Below are positions 34,687 to 43,832 of a stretch of 64,000 bases of DNA, one piece after another. Positions within the stretch are counted from its first letter, which is position 1. Each line of letters starts with the position of its first letter. Source of the DNA: Ferrimonas balearica DSM 9799 (GTDB lineage: Bacteria > Pseudomonadota > Gammaproteobacteria > Enterobacterales > Shewanellaceae); the NCBI RefSeq assembly GCF_000148645.1, contig NC_014541.1, forward strand, positions 1,550,001-1,614,000, given 5' to 3'. The translations under genes and the position numbers were made by a program. Below the pieces are notes generated by a model that ran no database searches, was not told the DNA's origin, and saw only the letters and a program-made list of their open reading frames with translations.

Positions 34687-36627
34687 TCAATAATCGCGGG
34701 CGCGCTCAGCCTCGTTCATCAGGGGCAATTCACGACCCGCAAGGTTGGCGTAGATCAACTGATAACTGAGGATTGCCTCAATGTATTCGCGGGTTTCCCG
34801 GAAGGGCACGGTAGCGACAAAGCGGGCGGCGTCGAGGCTGCCATCACTGCGCTTAAGCCAGCGGGTGACCCGATGTGGACCGGCGTTGTATGCGGCGGAG
34901 GCCAGCAGGCGGTTGCCGTCGTAGCGCTCCATCAGCCCCTGGTAGTACGCCGAGCCCAGCTGGATATTGCGCTTGGGGTCGTACAGGTCCTGGGCATCGC
35001 GGTAGGGCGCGCCAATTTGTCGAGCGGTGCGCTTGGCGGTGGAGGGCAGCAGCTGCATCAGGCCATAGGCGTCGGCATGGCTGCGGGCCAGGGGATAGAG
35101 TGCGCTTTCACGCCGCGCCACCGCCTGCAGCAGGGCCATATCCAGCTGGCGCATCTCGGCAAAGCGCAGGAACTGGTCGCCGTGGGCGGTGGGGAAGCGC
35201 CAGGGCAGGGCGTTCCACATCTTGCCGATGATGGTGCCGTCCACGGTCAGGAAGTGCCACTGGCGGTCATAAGCGATGGCGGTCAGTGCCGCTTGCTGGG
35301 ATGGGGTCAGGCGCACCATCTGCCAACGCCATTCCTCCCGGGCTTCACTCTCGCGGGAGAGCGCCATCAACTCCTCGATTCGGGCCACCCCAGGCAGGGC
35401 CAGCACTTCGGCCCGGGATTTCGGGCTGACGCTGGGCAGTTCGCTGTTCATCACGTAGGGCTGGCCCAGTTGCTGGGCGGCCTGAAAGCCATAGAAATTG
35501 CGCTGTTGAGCCAGGTCCAGCCACAGCGCCAGTCCGGCCTCCTGCTCACCCAGCTGTTTCAGTGCGTAGCCGCGCCAGTAACGCCACTCGGTTTTGCTGG
35601 CGTTGGCGTCGGTGAGACGGTCGAGCCACTGCAGCAGGTCGTCCCAGTCTCCGGCGAATATCGCTTTGCGGGCGCGGATGATCACCAGATTGTCCGCGCT
35701 GCTCTGGATAAGCTCGGAGTCGAGAATGGGCTTCCACTCGCCATCCTGAATCAGCGCATGGTAGAGCAGGGTGTGGCGCACTCCATCTTCGAAATCGCCC
35801 AGTTCGTCGCGCCAGTATTGGTAACGGGTCCAGGCCCGGCTGGCATTTTTGCGGGCCAGTCGTTTCAGGGTGGCGGCCGCGATCGCCTGGCCGGTTTCTT
35901 CCATGCGGGTCAGCGGGGCGTTGTGGCGCAGTTCCGTGGGGTGGCGGTAAAGCCGCACCAACAGATCGCCCTGACCGCGATAGCGGCTGCTCAGCTTGGT
36001 GTTGAGGTAGCGCAACAGGGAAAGTTGGCCAGCGTCATAGGCCAGCAACATTCGCTGCCAGATCAGGTTGTCGCTGCGCTGTCCGGCCTTGGTCCAGGCG
36101 GTGAACAGTGGGTCGCAGGCTTTGTCGCGACTTTTGCCATACAGCCACAGCGCTTTGGCGCCCTCCCAGGCGATGTCGGTGTCGCCATTGTCCAGGCGGG
36201 CGCGGTAGTAGTAACAGCGCAGGGTTTCGTTGCGGGGGGATTCGGGACTGATGGTCAGAAAGGCCGACCAGTCCTGGCGGCTGCCACGGGAGAGCAGAAA
36301 CCGGTGTTTAAAGGGGTGATAGAGTGGAGTGGGGGCTAACCCCTGCAGGATCTCCACCGCCTGCTGAGCGCTGAGCTCGCCCAGTTGCCTGAGCCGGTAG
36401 TGGTAGTCGAGATAGGGGGTCAGCGGATAGTCGTCGAGTTGCCGACGCAACGGATAGTAGGCGCTGGTTTTGCCCATAGACAACGCCTCGCGCGCCTGCT
36501 TATACAGGGCCCGCTGCGATTCGATTGCCGGGGTCGAACTCCCGGCGGTTTGATTGGCGGCTACCCCTGAACTGAATGAGACCAACAGGCACCACAGACC
36601 GCCACATACCCAACTGCGTAACGTCAT
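34687..36627 (-). CDS. slt: Soluble lytic murein transglycosylase (Slt70-like)
   Basis: A 646-residue periplasmic enzyme that cleaves peptidoglycan with formation of 1,6-anhydromuramoyl ends. It has a signal peptide (LRSWVCGGLWCLLVSFSSGVAA), a long helical superhelix domain rich in paired helices (about residues 30-450), a linker domain, and a C-terminal SLT domain. The catalytic glutamate lies in ARRESALYPLARSHADAYG near residue 490, then LMQLLPSTAKRTA and AAYNAGPHRVTRWL. The start at 36627 has AGGAG 9 bases upstream; the frame extends 10 codons further. It lies 42 bp before nfeD on the same strand. Confidence 0.93.
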   Translation of the reverse strand: MTLRSWVCGGLWCLLVSFSSGVAANQTAGSSTPAIESQRALYKQAREALSMGKTSAYYPLRRQLDDYPLTPYLDYHYRLRQLGELSAQQAVEILQGLAPTPLYHPFKHRFLLSRGSRQDWSAFLTISPESPRNETLRCYYYRARLDNGDTDIAWEGAKALWLYGKSRDKACDPLFTAWTKAGQRSDNLIWQRMLLAYDAGQLSLLRYLNTKLSSRYRGQGDLLVRLYRHPTELRHNAPLTRMEETGQAIAAATLKRLARKNASRAWTRYQYWRDELGDFEDGVRHTLLYHALIQDGEWKPILDSELIQSSADNLVIIRARKAIFAGDWDDLLQWLDRLTDANASKTEWRYWRGYALKQLGEQEAGLALWLDLAQQRNFYGFQAAQQLGQPYVMNSELPSVSPKSRAEVLALPGVARIEELMALSRESEAREEWRWQMVRLTPSQQAALTAIAYDRQWHFLTVDGTIIGKMWNALPWRFPTAHGDQFLRFAEMRQLDMALLQAVARRESALYPLARSHADAYGLMQLLPSTAKRTARQIGAPYRDAQDLYDPKRNIQLGSAYYQGLMERYDGNRLLASAAYNAGPHRVTRWLKRSDGSLDAARFVATVPFRETREYIEAILSYQLIYANLAGRELPLMNEAERARDY

Positions 36628-36692
36628 TACCGGACACTCCTTGCCTCGATAGCGCAAGCTTAGTGTCCGGCACGGCGCTTAGACAACTCGGA

Positions 36693-37991
36693 TCAGGTGG
36701 GTTTTTCAGTCAGTTCCACTCGTTCGCTCAAGGCTTGTTCAAGCAGGGCGGGATCCGCCTTCTTGCTGCTCTCGGCGCCAAGCTGTTTGAGCTGTTCGCC
36801 CTGACGTAACAGGTTGCCCCGGCCCTGGGAGAATTTATTGAGTGCCTGCTGATAACTGCCCTGAGCGGTGTCGAGGGCACGACCCAGTTTCAGCAGGTCG
36901 TCGGAGAAGCCCACCAGCTTGTCGTACAGCTTACCGGCGCTCTGGGCGATGGCCTGGGCATTCTGGCTCTGGTGCTCATAGCGCCACAGGTTCTGTATGG
37001 TGCGCAGGGCCACCAACAGGCTGTTGGGGCTGACCAGCATGATATTGCGCTCCAGCGCTTCGTTGATCAGGCTCGGGTCGCGCTCGATGGCGGTAACAAA
37101 GGCGGGCTCCACCGGAATGAACATCAGCACATAGTCGAGGCTGCGCAGCCCCTTCAGCTTGTGGTAGTCCTTCTGGCCCAGTGCCTTGATATGGCCGCGG
37201 ATGGAGGCGAGGTGCTCGGCCAGCGCCTGTTCGCGGGCGGCGTCATCCTCGCTGCTGTAGAAGCGCTCATAGGCCACCAGCGACATCTTGGCGTCGATGA
37301 TCACGTCCTTACCGTCGGGCAGGTGCACCACCACATCGGGCTGGTAGCGCTTGCCATCCTCCTGCTGGTAACTGGCCTGGGTGTCGTACTCATGGCCTTC
37401 GCGCAGGCCGCTTTGGTCCAGCAGTCGGCCCAACACCACCTCGCCCCAGGTGCCCTGAGCTTTGTTGTCCCCTTTCAGGGCACGGGTCAGGTTAACCGCG
37501 TCTTCGCTCATCTTCTGGTTGAGGGATTTCAGGTCCAGCAGTTGGCGCTCCAGCGCGTGGCGCTGTTTGCTCTCCTCGGCATGGCTGGATTGCACCTGCA
37601 GGCGGAACTGGTCGAGCTGCTGGCGGATGGGGGTCAACACCGCATCGAGACTTTGGTGGCTCTGTTGGGCAAACTGCTGCTGTTTCTGTTCGAAGATGCG
37701 GTTCGCCAGGTTCTCAAACTGGGCGGTCAGGCGGGCTTCGCTCTCTTGCTGGCCGGCCAGCTGTTCGCGCAGCGCCTGCTCCTGATTGCGGCTTTGCCCC
37801 AGCGCCGCGTGCAGGCGGTTGATCTCCTGTTCGCGGGCACTGAGTCGGCCCACCAGTTCGTCGCGCTGGTCAGCCAGTTGTTCGGCATCGTGATTGAGCA
37901 GGGCCAGTCGCTGGCGTTGCTGAATCAATACGATCAGGGCGGCCAGCAGGGGGATGCCCAGGCCAAGGGCGATCCAAAGCGGTGTGGTCAT
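36693..37991 (-). CDS. rmuC: DNA recombination protein RmuC
   Basis: A 432-residue membrane-anchored protein with an N-terminal membrane segment (LWIALGLGIPLLAALIVLIQ), a long coiled coil (about residues 25-180), and the RmuC nuclease-like domain. Family motifs are NLTRALKGDNKAQGTWGEVVLGRLLDQSGL, split here as ALKGDNKAQGTWGE and VLGRLLDQSGL, then PDVVVHLPDGKDVIIDAKMSL and YVLMFIPVEPAFVTAI. RmuC limits inversion at short inverted repeats; the exact reaction is not settled. The start at 37991 puts the membrane segment directly at the N-terminus; 38036 is a possible longer start. No clear ribosome site is visible for either. Confidence 0.92.
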   Translation of the reverse strand: MTTPLWIALGLGIPLLAALIVLIQQRQRLALLNHDAEQLADQRDELVGRLSAREQEINRLHAALGQSRNQEQALREQLAGQQESEARLTAQFENLANRIFEQKQQQFAQQSHQSLDAVLTPIRQQLDQFRLQVQSSHAEESKQRHALERQLLDLKSLNQKMSEDAVNLTRALKGDNKAQGTWGEVVLGRLLDQSGLREGHEYDTQASYQQEDGKRYQPDVVVHLPDGKDVIIDAKMSLVAYERFYSSEDDAAREQALAEHLASIRGHIKALGQKDYHKLKGLRSLDYVLMFIPVEPAFVTAIERDPSLINEALERNIMLVSPNSLLVALRTIQNLWRYEHQSQNAQAIAQSAGKLYDKLVGFSDDLLKLGRALDTAQGSYQQALNKFSQGRGNLLRQGEQLKQLGAESSKKADPALLEQALSERVELTEKPT

Positions 37992-38180
37992 AAAGCGTAT
38001 CGGGATGGGAATAAAGTGCCATCGTGGCATTGCCAACGCCGGCCTGCAAGGGGGGCACAGCGTGACTGATCACTCGCTAAGCGGCGGAAAATTGGGCGAT
38101 CGACCCGGCCTGGTGACCCGTATATGAAATTTCTCCGGGTGGGACGGGGTCTATAGCCAGAGTGAACAGGAGGGACAGCA

Positions 38181-39203
38181 ATGAGCAAGTACGCGAACAA
38201 ACCATGGCAACGGATGACGGAAGCAGAGGTGACGCCGGAGGCGGTGTTTGCCGACCGTCGCCGCTTGCTTAAGCAGTTGGGCTTTGTGGGTGCTGGTACC
38301 CTGCTGTCCTCCTCCGCCAACGCGGGCGTTCTGGATTTTCTGCTGGGTGACAGCGAGCAGGCGGTGTTTGCCCGCCGGGCTCTGCAACACCGTAAAAACC
38401 TCACCTTCGACCACCTCATCAATGGCCCGCTGACGCCGGAACAGAAGGTGATCTCCCACAACAACTTCTATGAGTTTGGCACCGCCAAAACCGACCCGGT
38501 GAATAAAGCCCAGGGATTTAAAGTGGAACCCTGGAAACTGGTGATCGAGGGGGAGGTCGCCAAGCCGATGACCCTGGATTACGACGATCTGTTTAAGCTG
38601 GCCCCGTTGGAGGAGCGCATCTACCGGCTGCGCTGTGTGGAGGCCTGGTCGATGGTGGTGCCCTGGCTGGGTTTCCCGCTGGCCGCTTTGCTGAAGCGGG
38701 CAGAGCCCACCAGCAAAGCCAAATACGTGGCGTTTGAAACCCTGTACGACCCGGAGCAGATGCCGGGACAGAGTAACCGCTTCCTCGGCGGCGGCATCGA
38801 TTACCCCTATGTCGAAGGACTGAGAATGGATGAGGCGATGAACGAACTGACCCTGCTCAGCGTCGGCCTTTACGGTAAAACCCTGCCGCCCCAAAATGGC
38901 GCCCCCATCCGACTGGTGGTGCCGTGGAAATATGGCTTTAAGAGCATCAAATCGATTGTCCGCATCCGCCTGACGGAAACCCAACCTCCCAGCACCTGGA
39001 ATCTGCTGGCGGCCCATGAGTACGGTTTTTACGCCAACGTCAATCCGGCGGTGGATCACCCCCGCTGGTCCCAGGCCAGCGAACGCCGCATTGGGGCGGG
39101 GGGCCTGCTGTCCGCCAAGCGCATCCCCACCGAGCCCTTTAACGGCTATGGCGACTATGTGGCGTCGCTGTACCAGGGCATGGACCTGACCCGGTACTAC
39201 TGA
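38181..39203 (+). CDS. msrP: Protein-methionine-sulfoxide reductase catalytic subunit MsrP
   Basis: Periplasmic molybdopterin enzyme that repairs oxidised methionines in envelope proteins. The 340-residue precursor has a twin-arginine signal ([20 protein letters not shown]). The cofactor cysteine lies in [14 protein letters not shown] near residue 155. The pocket sequences [13 protein letters not shown] and [16 protein letters not shown] are conserved. AGGAGGGACAGC precedes the ATG. It is coupled to msrQ by a 1-base stop/start overlap (TGATG). Confidence 0.95.
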   Translation: MSKYANKPWQRMTEAEVTPEAVFADRRRLLKQLGFVGAGTLLSSSANAGVLDFLLGDSEQAVFARRALQHRKNLTFDHLINGPLTPEQKVISHNNFYEFGTAKTDPVNKAQGFKVEPWKLVIEGEVAKPMTLDYDDLFKLAPLEERIYRLRCVEAWSMVVPWLGFPLAALLKRAEPTSKAKYVAFETLYDPEQMPGQSNRFLGGGIDYPYVEGLRMDEAMNELTLLSVGLYGKTLPPQNGAPIRLVVPWKYGFKSIKSIVRIRLTETQPPSTWNLLAAHEYGFYANVNPAVDHPRWSQASERRIGAGGLLSAKRIPTEPFNGYGDYVASLYQGMDLTRYY

Positions 39204-39823
39204 TGAGCAATCGTGGATTGATCCTGCTGAAGACCGCCCTGCACCTCGCCTGCGGATTGCCATTGCTGTACCTGTGGCTGGCGGTTCAGAGCAGGGCCGC
39301 TGGCGGCGACCCGGTGCAATACCTGATCCACTTCCTGGGCATGGGCATTCTTAATACCCTGGCGGCGACGCTGTTGGTGTCGCCATTGGCCCGCTGGCGG
39401 CGCTGGCCCTGGCTGATGCGGGTACGTCGTCTACTGGGGTTGTGGTGCTTTACTTACGCTTTGTTACACCTTGCTGCCTTCCTGGTGTTCGACCTGCTGC
39501 TGGACTGGTCGTTGCTGCTGGGCGAGGTGGTGAAACGTCCCTATATCACCGTTGGAATGGTGGCGTTTGTGGTGCTGCTGGCGCTGGCGGTGACCTCGCC
39601 CAAACTGGCGCAACGCAAGCTGGGCCGCCGTTGGCAGGCGCTGCATCGCTGGGTGTACCTGGTGGCGATACTGGGGCCGGTGCACTTCTGGTGGTCGGTC
39701 AAATCCGGCAACTGGGAGCCGGCACTCTATCTGTCCGGCTTTCTGCTGTTGCTGGCTTGGCGCTACAAAGTACTGATCCCAAAGCGGGTGTTTCGTCGGC
39801 TTGGGGCTGACAGCAAGGGCTAA
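39203..39823 (+). CDS. msrQ: MsrPQ heme-binding membrane subunit MsrQ
   Basis: A 206-residue b-type heme membrane protein that passes electrons from the quinone pool to MsrP. Six hydrophobic segments are visible. Family histidines lie in LIHFLGMGIL, YALLHLAAFLVF, RWQALHRWVYLVAI and GPVHFWWSVKSG. The start overlaps the msrP stop (TGATG), so the subunits are made in a coupled way. Together with msrBA at 5.6 kb it completes methionine repair in both compartments. Confidence 0.94.
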   Translation: MSNRGLILLKTALHLACGLPLLYLWLAVQSRAAGGDPVQYLIHFLGMGILNTLAATLLVSPLARWRRWPWLMRVRRLLGLWCFTYALLHLAAFLVFDLLLDWSLLLGEVVKRPYITVGMVAFVVLLALAVTSPKLAQRKLGRRWQALHRWVYLVAILGPVHFWWSVKSGNWEPALYLSGFLLLLAWRYKVLIPKRVFRRLGADSKG

Positions 39824-39872
39824 AAAGTGGTTAACTTTCCGTGACCTTTACTGTTGTCGGAAAGATAAAACA

Positions 39873-41651
39873 ATGAGAACGACCCTCTTTGCCGGCCTGG
39901 CCGTCCTCGGCCTGTCTGCCTGTCAAACCCCCGAACCTGTTGCCGTTGAGCCGGCCCCCTGTCTGGCCGAGTGTCAGTCAGCCCAGTTCCAGCAACTCTC
40001 CAACCAACTGATTGACGACCTCTGGCGTCTCTCCCCGACCTGGGCCCTCTACAGCGGCGTCTACGACTACGCCGACCAACTGGTGGTGCCCGATGAGGCG
40101 TCACGTCAGCGCCAACTGGCGTTTGTGGCTAAGTGGCGTCAGGCTCTGTCGGCCTATGACGACCAGCCCCTCAGCGCCACCGCCCGCACCGACAAGGCAC
40201 TGCTGGACAACCTGCTGGACAGCATGGAGTGGCAGGTGTCCCGCTTTAAGGCGTGGCAGTGGAACCCGGCTCAGTACAATGTGGCTGGCCCCTTTGCACG
40301 GCTGATGAACGAAGAGTACGCCGACCTGGATACCCGCCTTAAAGCGGTGCTGGGCCGGATGTCTGATGTCAGCCGTTACTACAGCGCGGCCCGGGCCAAC
40401 ATCCACAACCCGACGCTGGAACACACCCAGCTGGCGATCCTGCAGAACAAGGGTGGTCTGGCGGTGTTTGATGACACCATGCTGGCTAAGGCCAAAGCCT
40501 CCGGCCTGAGCGAGGGCGAAAAAGCGCTGTTTGAAAAGCGCTATTTTGAAACCCGACAGGCGATCCTCAGCTTTGTCAGCTTCCTGGAGGAGTTGGAGCG
40601 TGAACTGAAGGCCAATGGGGCCCGTTCCTTCCGCATCGGTGAAACCCTCTATGAGGAGAAGTTCGCCCTCGACATTCAGTCCGGCATGACCGCCAAACAG
40701 CTGTACCAGAAAGCGTTGGCTGACCGTGACCAGGCCCAGAAGCAGATGGCCTCCATCACCGAACAGCTCTGGTCCAAGTACTTCCCCGGCAAGGGGATGC
40801 CTCGGGACAGCCAGCAGGCTACCCGAGAGCTGATTGACCACCTCTCCGCCCGCCACGTAAAGCGGGAAGACTTTGTGGCCGAAGTGAAGGCGCAGATCCC
40901 GGAGCTGGAAGCCTTTGTGCGCCAGCATGACCTGATCACCCTCGACCCCAACAAGCCGCTGGTGGTGCGCGAAACCCCGCCCTACATGCGGGGTTTCGCC
41001 GGCGCGTCCATCTCTGCCCCCGGGCCGTTCGATAAGCACGCCAACACCTACTACAACGTGACCCCGCTGGATGGCATGAGCGACGAGCAGGCGGAAAGCT
41101 ACCTGCGTGAGTACAACCACTGGATCCTGCAGATCCTCAACATCCACGAAGCGATCCCCGGCCACTACACCCAGCTGGTGTACTCCAACGAGTCGCCGTC
41201 ACTGGTCAAGAGCCTGTTTGGCAATGGCGCCATGGTGGAAGGCTGGGCGGTCTACACCGAGCGGATGATGCTGGAGGAGGGCTACGGCGACTTCGAGCCT
41301 GAGCTGTGGCTGATGTACTGGAAGTGGAACCTGCGGGTGATCACCAACACCATCATCGACTACGAGATTCAGGTGCTGGGCGCCGATGAAGCCACCGTGA
41401 TGGACCACCTGGTCAACGGTGCCTTCCAGCAGCACGAAGAAGCGGCTCAGAAGTGGCGCCGTGCCACCCTGAGCCAGGTCCAGCTGACCTCCTACTACGC
41501 CGGTTTCCGCGAGATCTACGATTTCCGCGAAGATTACAAACAGGTGAAGGAGGGGGACTTTGATCTCAAAGCCTTCCATGAGACCTTCCTGTCTTACGGC
41601 AGTGCCCCGGTGAACATCATCCGCGGCCTGATGTTGGAACAGGCGCAATAA
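39873..41651 (+). CDS. DUF885 lipoprotein, putative zinc peptidase
   Basis: A 592-residue exported protein with a lipoprotein signal (TTLFAGLAVLGLSAC with lipobox LSAC). The large helical DUF885 domain carries the metallopeptidase-like motif HEAIPGHYTQL (HEXXXH pattern with following histidine) near residue 425, then GWAVYTERMMLEEG with the likely downstream glutamate ligand. DUF885 proteins are related to M1-like and carboxypeptidase-like metallopeptidases; the peptide substrate is unknown. GGAAAG precedes the ATG. The next gene starts 10 bp after the stop, so the two may form an operon. Confidence 0.87.
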   Translation: MRTTLFAGLAVLGLSACQTPEPVAVEPAPCLAECQSAQFQQLSNQLIDDLWRLSPTWALYSGVYDYADQLVVPDEASRQRQLAFVAKWRQALSAYDDQPLSATARTDKALLDNLLDSMEWQVSRFKAWQWNPAQYNVAGPFARLMNEEYADLDTRLKAVLGRMSDVSRYYSAARANIHNPTLEHTQLAILQNKGGLAVFDDTMLAKAKASGLSEGEKALFEKRYFETRQAILSFVSFLEELERELKANGARSFRIGETLYEEKFALDIQSGMTAKQLYQKALADRDQAQKQMASITEQLWSKYFPGKGMPRDSQQATRELIDHLSARHVKREDFVAEVKAQIPELEAFVRQHDLITLDPNKPLVVRETPPYMRGFAGASISAPGPFDKHANTYYNVTPLDGMSDEQAESYLREYNHWILQILNIHEAIPGHYTQLVYSNESPSLVKSLFGNGAMVEGWAVYTERMMLEEGYGDFEPELWLMYWKWNLRVITNTIIDYEIQVLGADEATVMDHLVNGAFQQHEEAAQKWRRATLSQVQLTSYYAGFREIYDFREDYKQVKEGDFDLKAFHETFLSYGSAPVNIIRGLMLEQAQ

Positions 41652-41661
41652 GGAGCGGGCC

Positions 41662-42396
41662 ATGAACCGGGCGAGATTGACACTGCTGCTGGTGCAGATC
41701 CGGGATAATCCCCAGACCCGCGACGAGGAGTGGCGGAGCTTCGCCCAGTTTTGTGGCCTTAAGCCGGAGCAGATCCGGATCCTGAACCTGTTTGATACGC
41801 CGCAGTTCGGCCCCGAGGTGCTGGCCGGTGTGGACGGGGTGCTGGTGGGAGGCTCATCGGAAGCCAGCGTGCTGGAACCGGAAAACTACCCCTTTGTGGT
41901 GCCCGCCATGGCGCTGTTGCGTCACTGCATCGACATTAAGATGCCGGTGTTCTGCTCCTGCTTTGGCCACCAGCTGGCGGTGCGGGCGCTGGGGGGCGAA
42001 GTGATTCGTGACCAGCGGGATTTCGAGATGGGCACCGTCGCCATCTCCTTGACCGACGCCGCCCGGGACGATGTGCTGTACCACGATATGCCCGAAGGCT
42101 TTATGGCCGTTTCAGTGCATCGTGAACGCGCACTCACGGTCCCGCAGGGGTGTACCTTGCTGGCCTACACTGAGCCCTGCACCCACAGCTTCAGGGTGGA
42201 TGGCGCACCATTCTGGACCACCCAGTTTCACCCTGAGGTGGACAGAGCGGTACTGATTGCGCGGCTGACCCAGTTTGCCCATCACTACACCGACGGCGAA
42301 GACCATCTGCGCGAGGTGCTGGACAGCGCGGTGGAGACGCCACTCTCCAACGACCTGCTGCGGCGTTTTGTCGATCGGGTGTTGCTGCCGAAGTAG
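41662..42396 (+). CDS. Class I glutamine amidotransferase-like protein
   Basis: A 244-residue protein of the GMP synthase-type glutaminase fold. The nucleophile elbow CSCFGHQLAVRALGG (second cysteine as nucleophile) is near residue 95. The catalytic histidine and glutamate lie in FWTTQFHPEVDR near residue 189. There is no synthetase domain, so it may act alone as an amidase or hydrolase on a gamma-glutamyl compound. AGGAGCGGGCC precedes the ATG. It may be co-transcribed with the DUF885 lipoprotein. Confidence 0.87.
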   Translation: MNRARLTLLLVQIRDNPQTRDEEWRSFAQFCGLKPEQIRILNLFDTPQFGPEVLAGVDGVLVGGSSEASVLEPENYPFVVPAMALLRHCIDIKMPVFCSCFGHQLAVRALGGEVIRDQRDFEMGTVAISLTDAARDDVLYHDMPEGFMAVSVHRERALTVPQGCTLLAYTEPCTHSFRVDGAPFWTTQFHPEVDRAVLIARLTQFAHHYTDGEDHLREVLDSAVETPLSNDLLRRFVDRVLLPK

Positions 42397-42411
42397 GGCA
42401 GCGTTCAGACA

Positions 42412-42440
42412 CAAAAAAGGGGCCTATCTGGCCCCTTCTT
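42412..42440. terminator. Terminator between the amidotransferase and the HU-like gene
   Basis: AAAAAAGGGGCC-TATCT-GGCCCCTTCTTTT between convergent genes. Confidence 0.82.
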
Positions 42441-42722
42441 TTATGCCTGCTCCGCCACCGCTTTTTTCAGCGGCGCCGCCGCTTTAAAGGCGGGCACGGT
42501 GCGCAGCGGGATCTCAATCGTCTCGCCGGTTTGCGGGTTGCGCCCGGTACGCGGCAGGTGGTGGCGCACTTCAAACACGCCCAGGGGCGGAAGATAGACG
42601 GTTTCACCCTCGTGCAGGGCCTGGGCAATGGTGTTTTCCAGCGCCGCCAGAACCCGCTTACACTCGGCCTGGCTCATCTCGCTGAGTTCGGCCATTCGCT
42701 TAATCAGTTGTTGACGATTCAC
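42441..42722 (-). CDS. HU/IHF-family DNA-binding protein
   Basis: A 93-residue histone-like DNA-bending protein. It has the helical N-terminus NRQQLIKRMAELSEMSQAE and the beta-arm signature GRNPQTGETIEIPLRTVPAF; the proline that intercalates in DNA is in RNPQTG. The tail APLKKAVAEQA is Ala/Lys-rich. It is neither clearly HupA/B nor IHF (for example, 'YLPPLGVFEVRHH' is unusual), so it is left as a DNABII family member. It is a single gene with a terminator shared with its convergent neighbour. Confidence 0.9.
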   Translation of the reverse strand: MNRQQLIKRMAELSEMSQAECKRVLAALENTIAQALHEGETVYLPPLGVFEVRHHLPRTGRNPQTGETIEIPLRTVPAFKAAAPLKKAVAEQA

Positions 42723-42808
42723 AGTCGGCTCCGTGGCAAAAGGGGGCTGTTATACCGGAGCTGAGGACTGAAACAAGGGGGGAATCGGGCGAGCGGCGAT
42801 GAAGTGAC

Positions 42809-42840
42809 CAAAAAAAACGGCACCCGAAGTTCGGATGCCG
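42809..42840 (-). terminator. Minus-strand intrinsic terminator
   Basis: Read leftwards: CGGCA-T-CCGAA / TTCGG-G-TGCCG stem with one mismatch, followed by eight T residues. Confidence 0.75.
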
Positions 42841-42880
42841 ACAATTCCAACAAGACAGTGTGGGAAGAGCATGAATCTGT
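42809..42880 (-). ncRNA. Candidate minus-strand small RNA
   Basis: On the minus strand a -10-like TACAAT (42886-42891) is followed about 70 nt later by a strong intrinsic terminator (42809-42840). No minus-strand gene lies upstream of that terminator, so a short RNA of about 70 nt is the simplest reading. The -35 region (AGTTTA, 16 bp upstream) is weak and is overlapped by an inverted repeat TCACA-N6-TGTGA (42902-42917), which may bind a regulator. The RNA is not recognised as a known family. Confidence 0.4.
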
Positions 42881-42901
42881 TAAGGATTGTAGACAGAACG
42901 T

Positions 42902-42917
42902 TCACATTAAACTGTGA
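42902..42917. promoter_or_regulatory. Inverted repeat, possible operator
   Basis: TCACA-TTAAAC-TGTGA. The half-sites are in the opposite order to the CRP site TGTGA-N6-TCACA, so CRP is unlikely. It overlaps the -35 region of the candidate small RNA and lies upstream of the TonB2 operon. Confidence 0.35.
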
Positions 42918-42994
42918 TCTCCCTCAAGCCTTGTTAACCCGGTGAGCGAGCCGGGATCTGCCCCAGATCACTATTTATTGAACCTGTCGCCAAT

Positions 42995-43009
42995 TGAGAA
43001 TTATTCCTA
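42995..43009 (+). promoter_or_regulatory. Possible Fur box upstream of the TonB2 operon
   Basis: TGAGAATTATTCCTA matches the 7-1-7 Fur pattern TGATAAT-N-ATTATCA at 10 of 14 positions, mostly in the left half. It lies about 80 bp before the first gene of a TonB system. The TonB2 operon of Vibrio is iron-regulated, which supports the idea. Confidence 0.4.
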
Positions 43010-43085
43010 TTGAGGCAGGCTGAAATTCCTGTCACTATCTACTGCCGTATCCAACCATCCAATCCTTTCTTGGGGACAGTTTTAC

Positions 43086-43832
43086 ATGACATCACGAGCC
43101 TTGGGCTTCGCCTGCATGCTGATGAGTGGCGCCGCCATGGCCAGCGGTTTGCCGCAGGCCGAGCAGAACCAACAGGCGCTGCAGAATGCCGCTCGGGACA
43201 CTCAGGCGCAGGTTGACCGTCTGACCGAGCAACAGTTGAACCAGCAAGCCGAGCTGGAGCGGGTCAAGGAGGAGATCAACAACCTCAGCGTGTACCGCGA
43301 CCACCTCAAGCGGCTGGTGGATGACCAGCATCGTGAGCTGGCCAGCCTGGACAGCCAGTTGGCGGGCATTGAAAACACCCGCTCCGGCCTGGTGCCGCTG
43401 ATGTACAACATGCTGAGCGACCTCGAGCAAGCCGTGGAAGGTGATCTGCCGCTGAAGGCGCAACAGCGCCAGGCTCGCCTGGCGGACCTGAACCAGATGA
43501 TGGGCCGTGCTGACGTGGCGGACGCGGAGAAGTTCCGTCGTTTGCTGGAGGCTTACCAGATTGAGATGGAATACGGCCGTCGTCTGGGCACCTACCGTGA
43601 CACCCTGGTACTGAATGGCCAGGACAGCCGCGAAGCGGAGTTCCTGCATCTGGGCCGCCTGGCTCTGCTGGCGCGCAGCCTTGACGGCCGCGAGTATTGG
43701 GTATGGCAACAGGGCCAGTGGCAACCGGCCACTGACATCAGCACCAGCGTGTTGGCCCAGGCCTACGGCATCGCTGCCGGCCACCAGGCCCCCTCGCTGC
43801 TGACCCTTCCCCTGAGCCAGGAGATCCAATAA
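43086..43832 (+). CDS. DUF3450 periplasmic protein of the TonB2 operon
   Basis: A 248-residue exported protein with a short signal peptide (ALGFACMLMSGAAMA) followed by a long coiled coil (about residues 22-110, EQNQQALQNAARD to LVDDQHRELASLD). A conserved C-terminal part ends with REYWVWQQGQWQPATDIS. DUF3450 genes begin TonB2-type operons in Vibrio and Shewanella; the role is thought to be periplasmic assistance to the TonB complex, but it is not well defined. The stop overlaps the next start (TAATG), so the genes are coupled. Confidence 0.88.
   Translation: MTSRALGFACMLMSGAAMASGLPQAEQNQQALQNAARDTQAQVDRLTEQQLNQQAELERVKEEINNLSVYRDHLKRLVDDQHRELASLDSQLAGIENTRSGLVPLMYNMLSDLEQAVEGDLPLKAQQRQARLADLNQMMGRADVADAEKFRRLLEAYQIEMEYGRRLGTYRDTLVLNGQDSREAEFLHLGRLALLARSLDGREYWVWQQGQWQPATDISTSVLAQAYGIAAGHQAPSLLTLPLSQEIQ

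Noticed and set aside
42902-42917. CRP binding site
   Set aside because: The half-sites are TCACA then TGTGA, the reverse of the CRP order.
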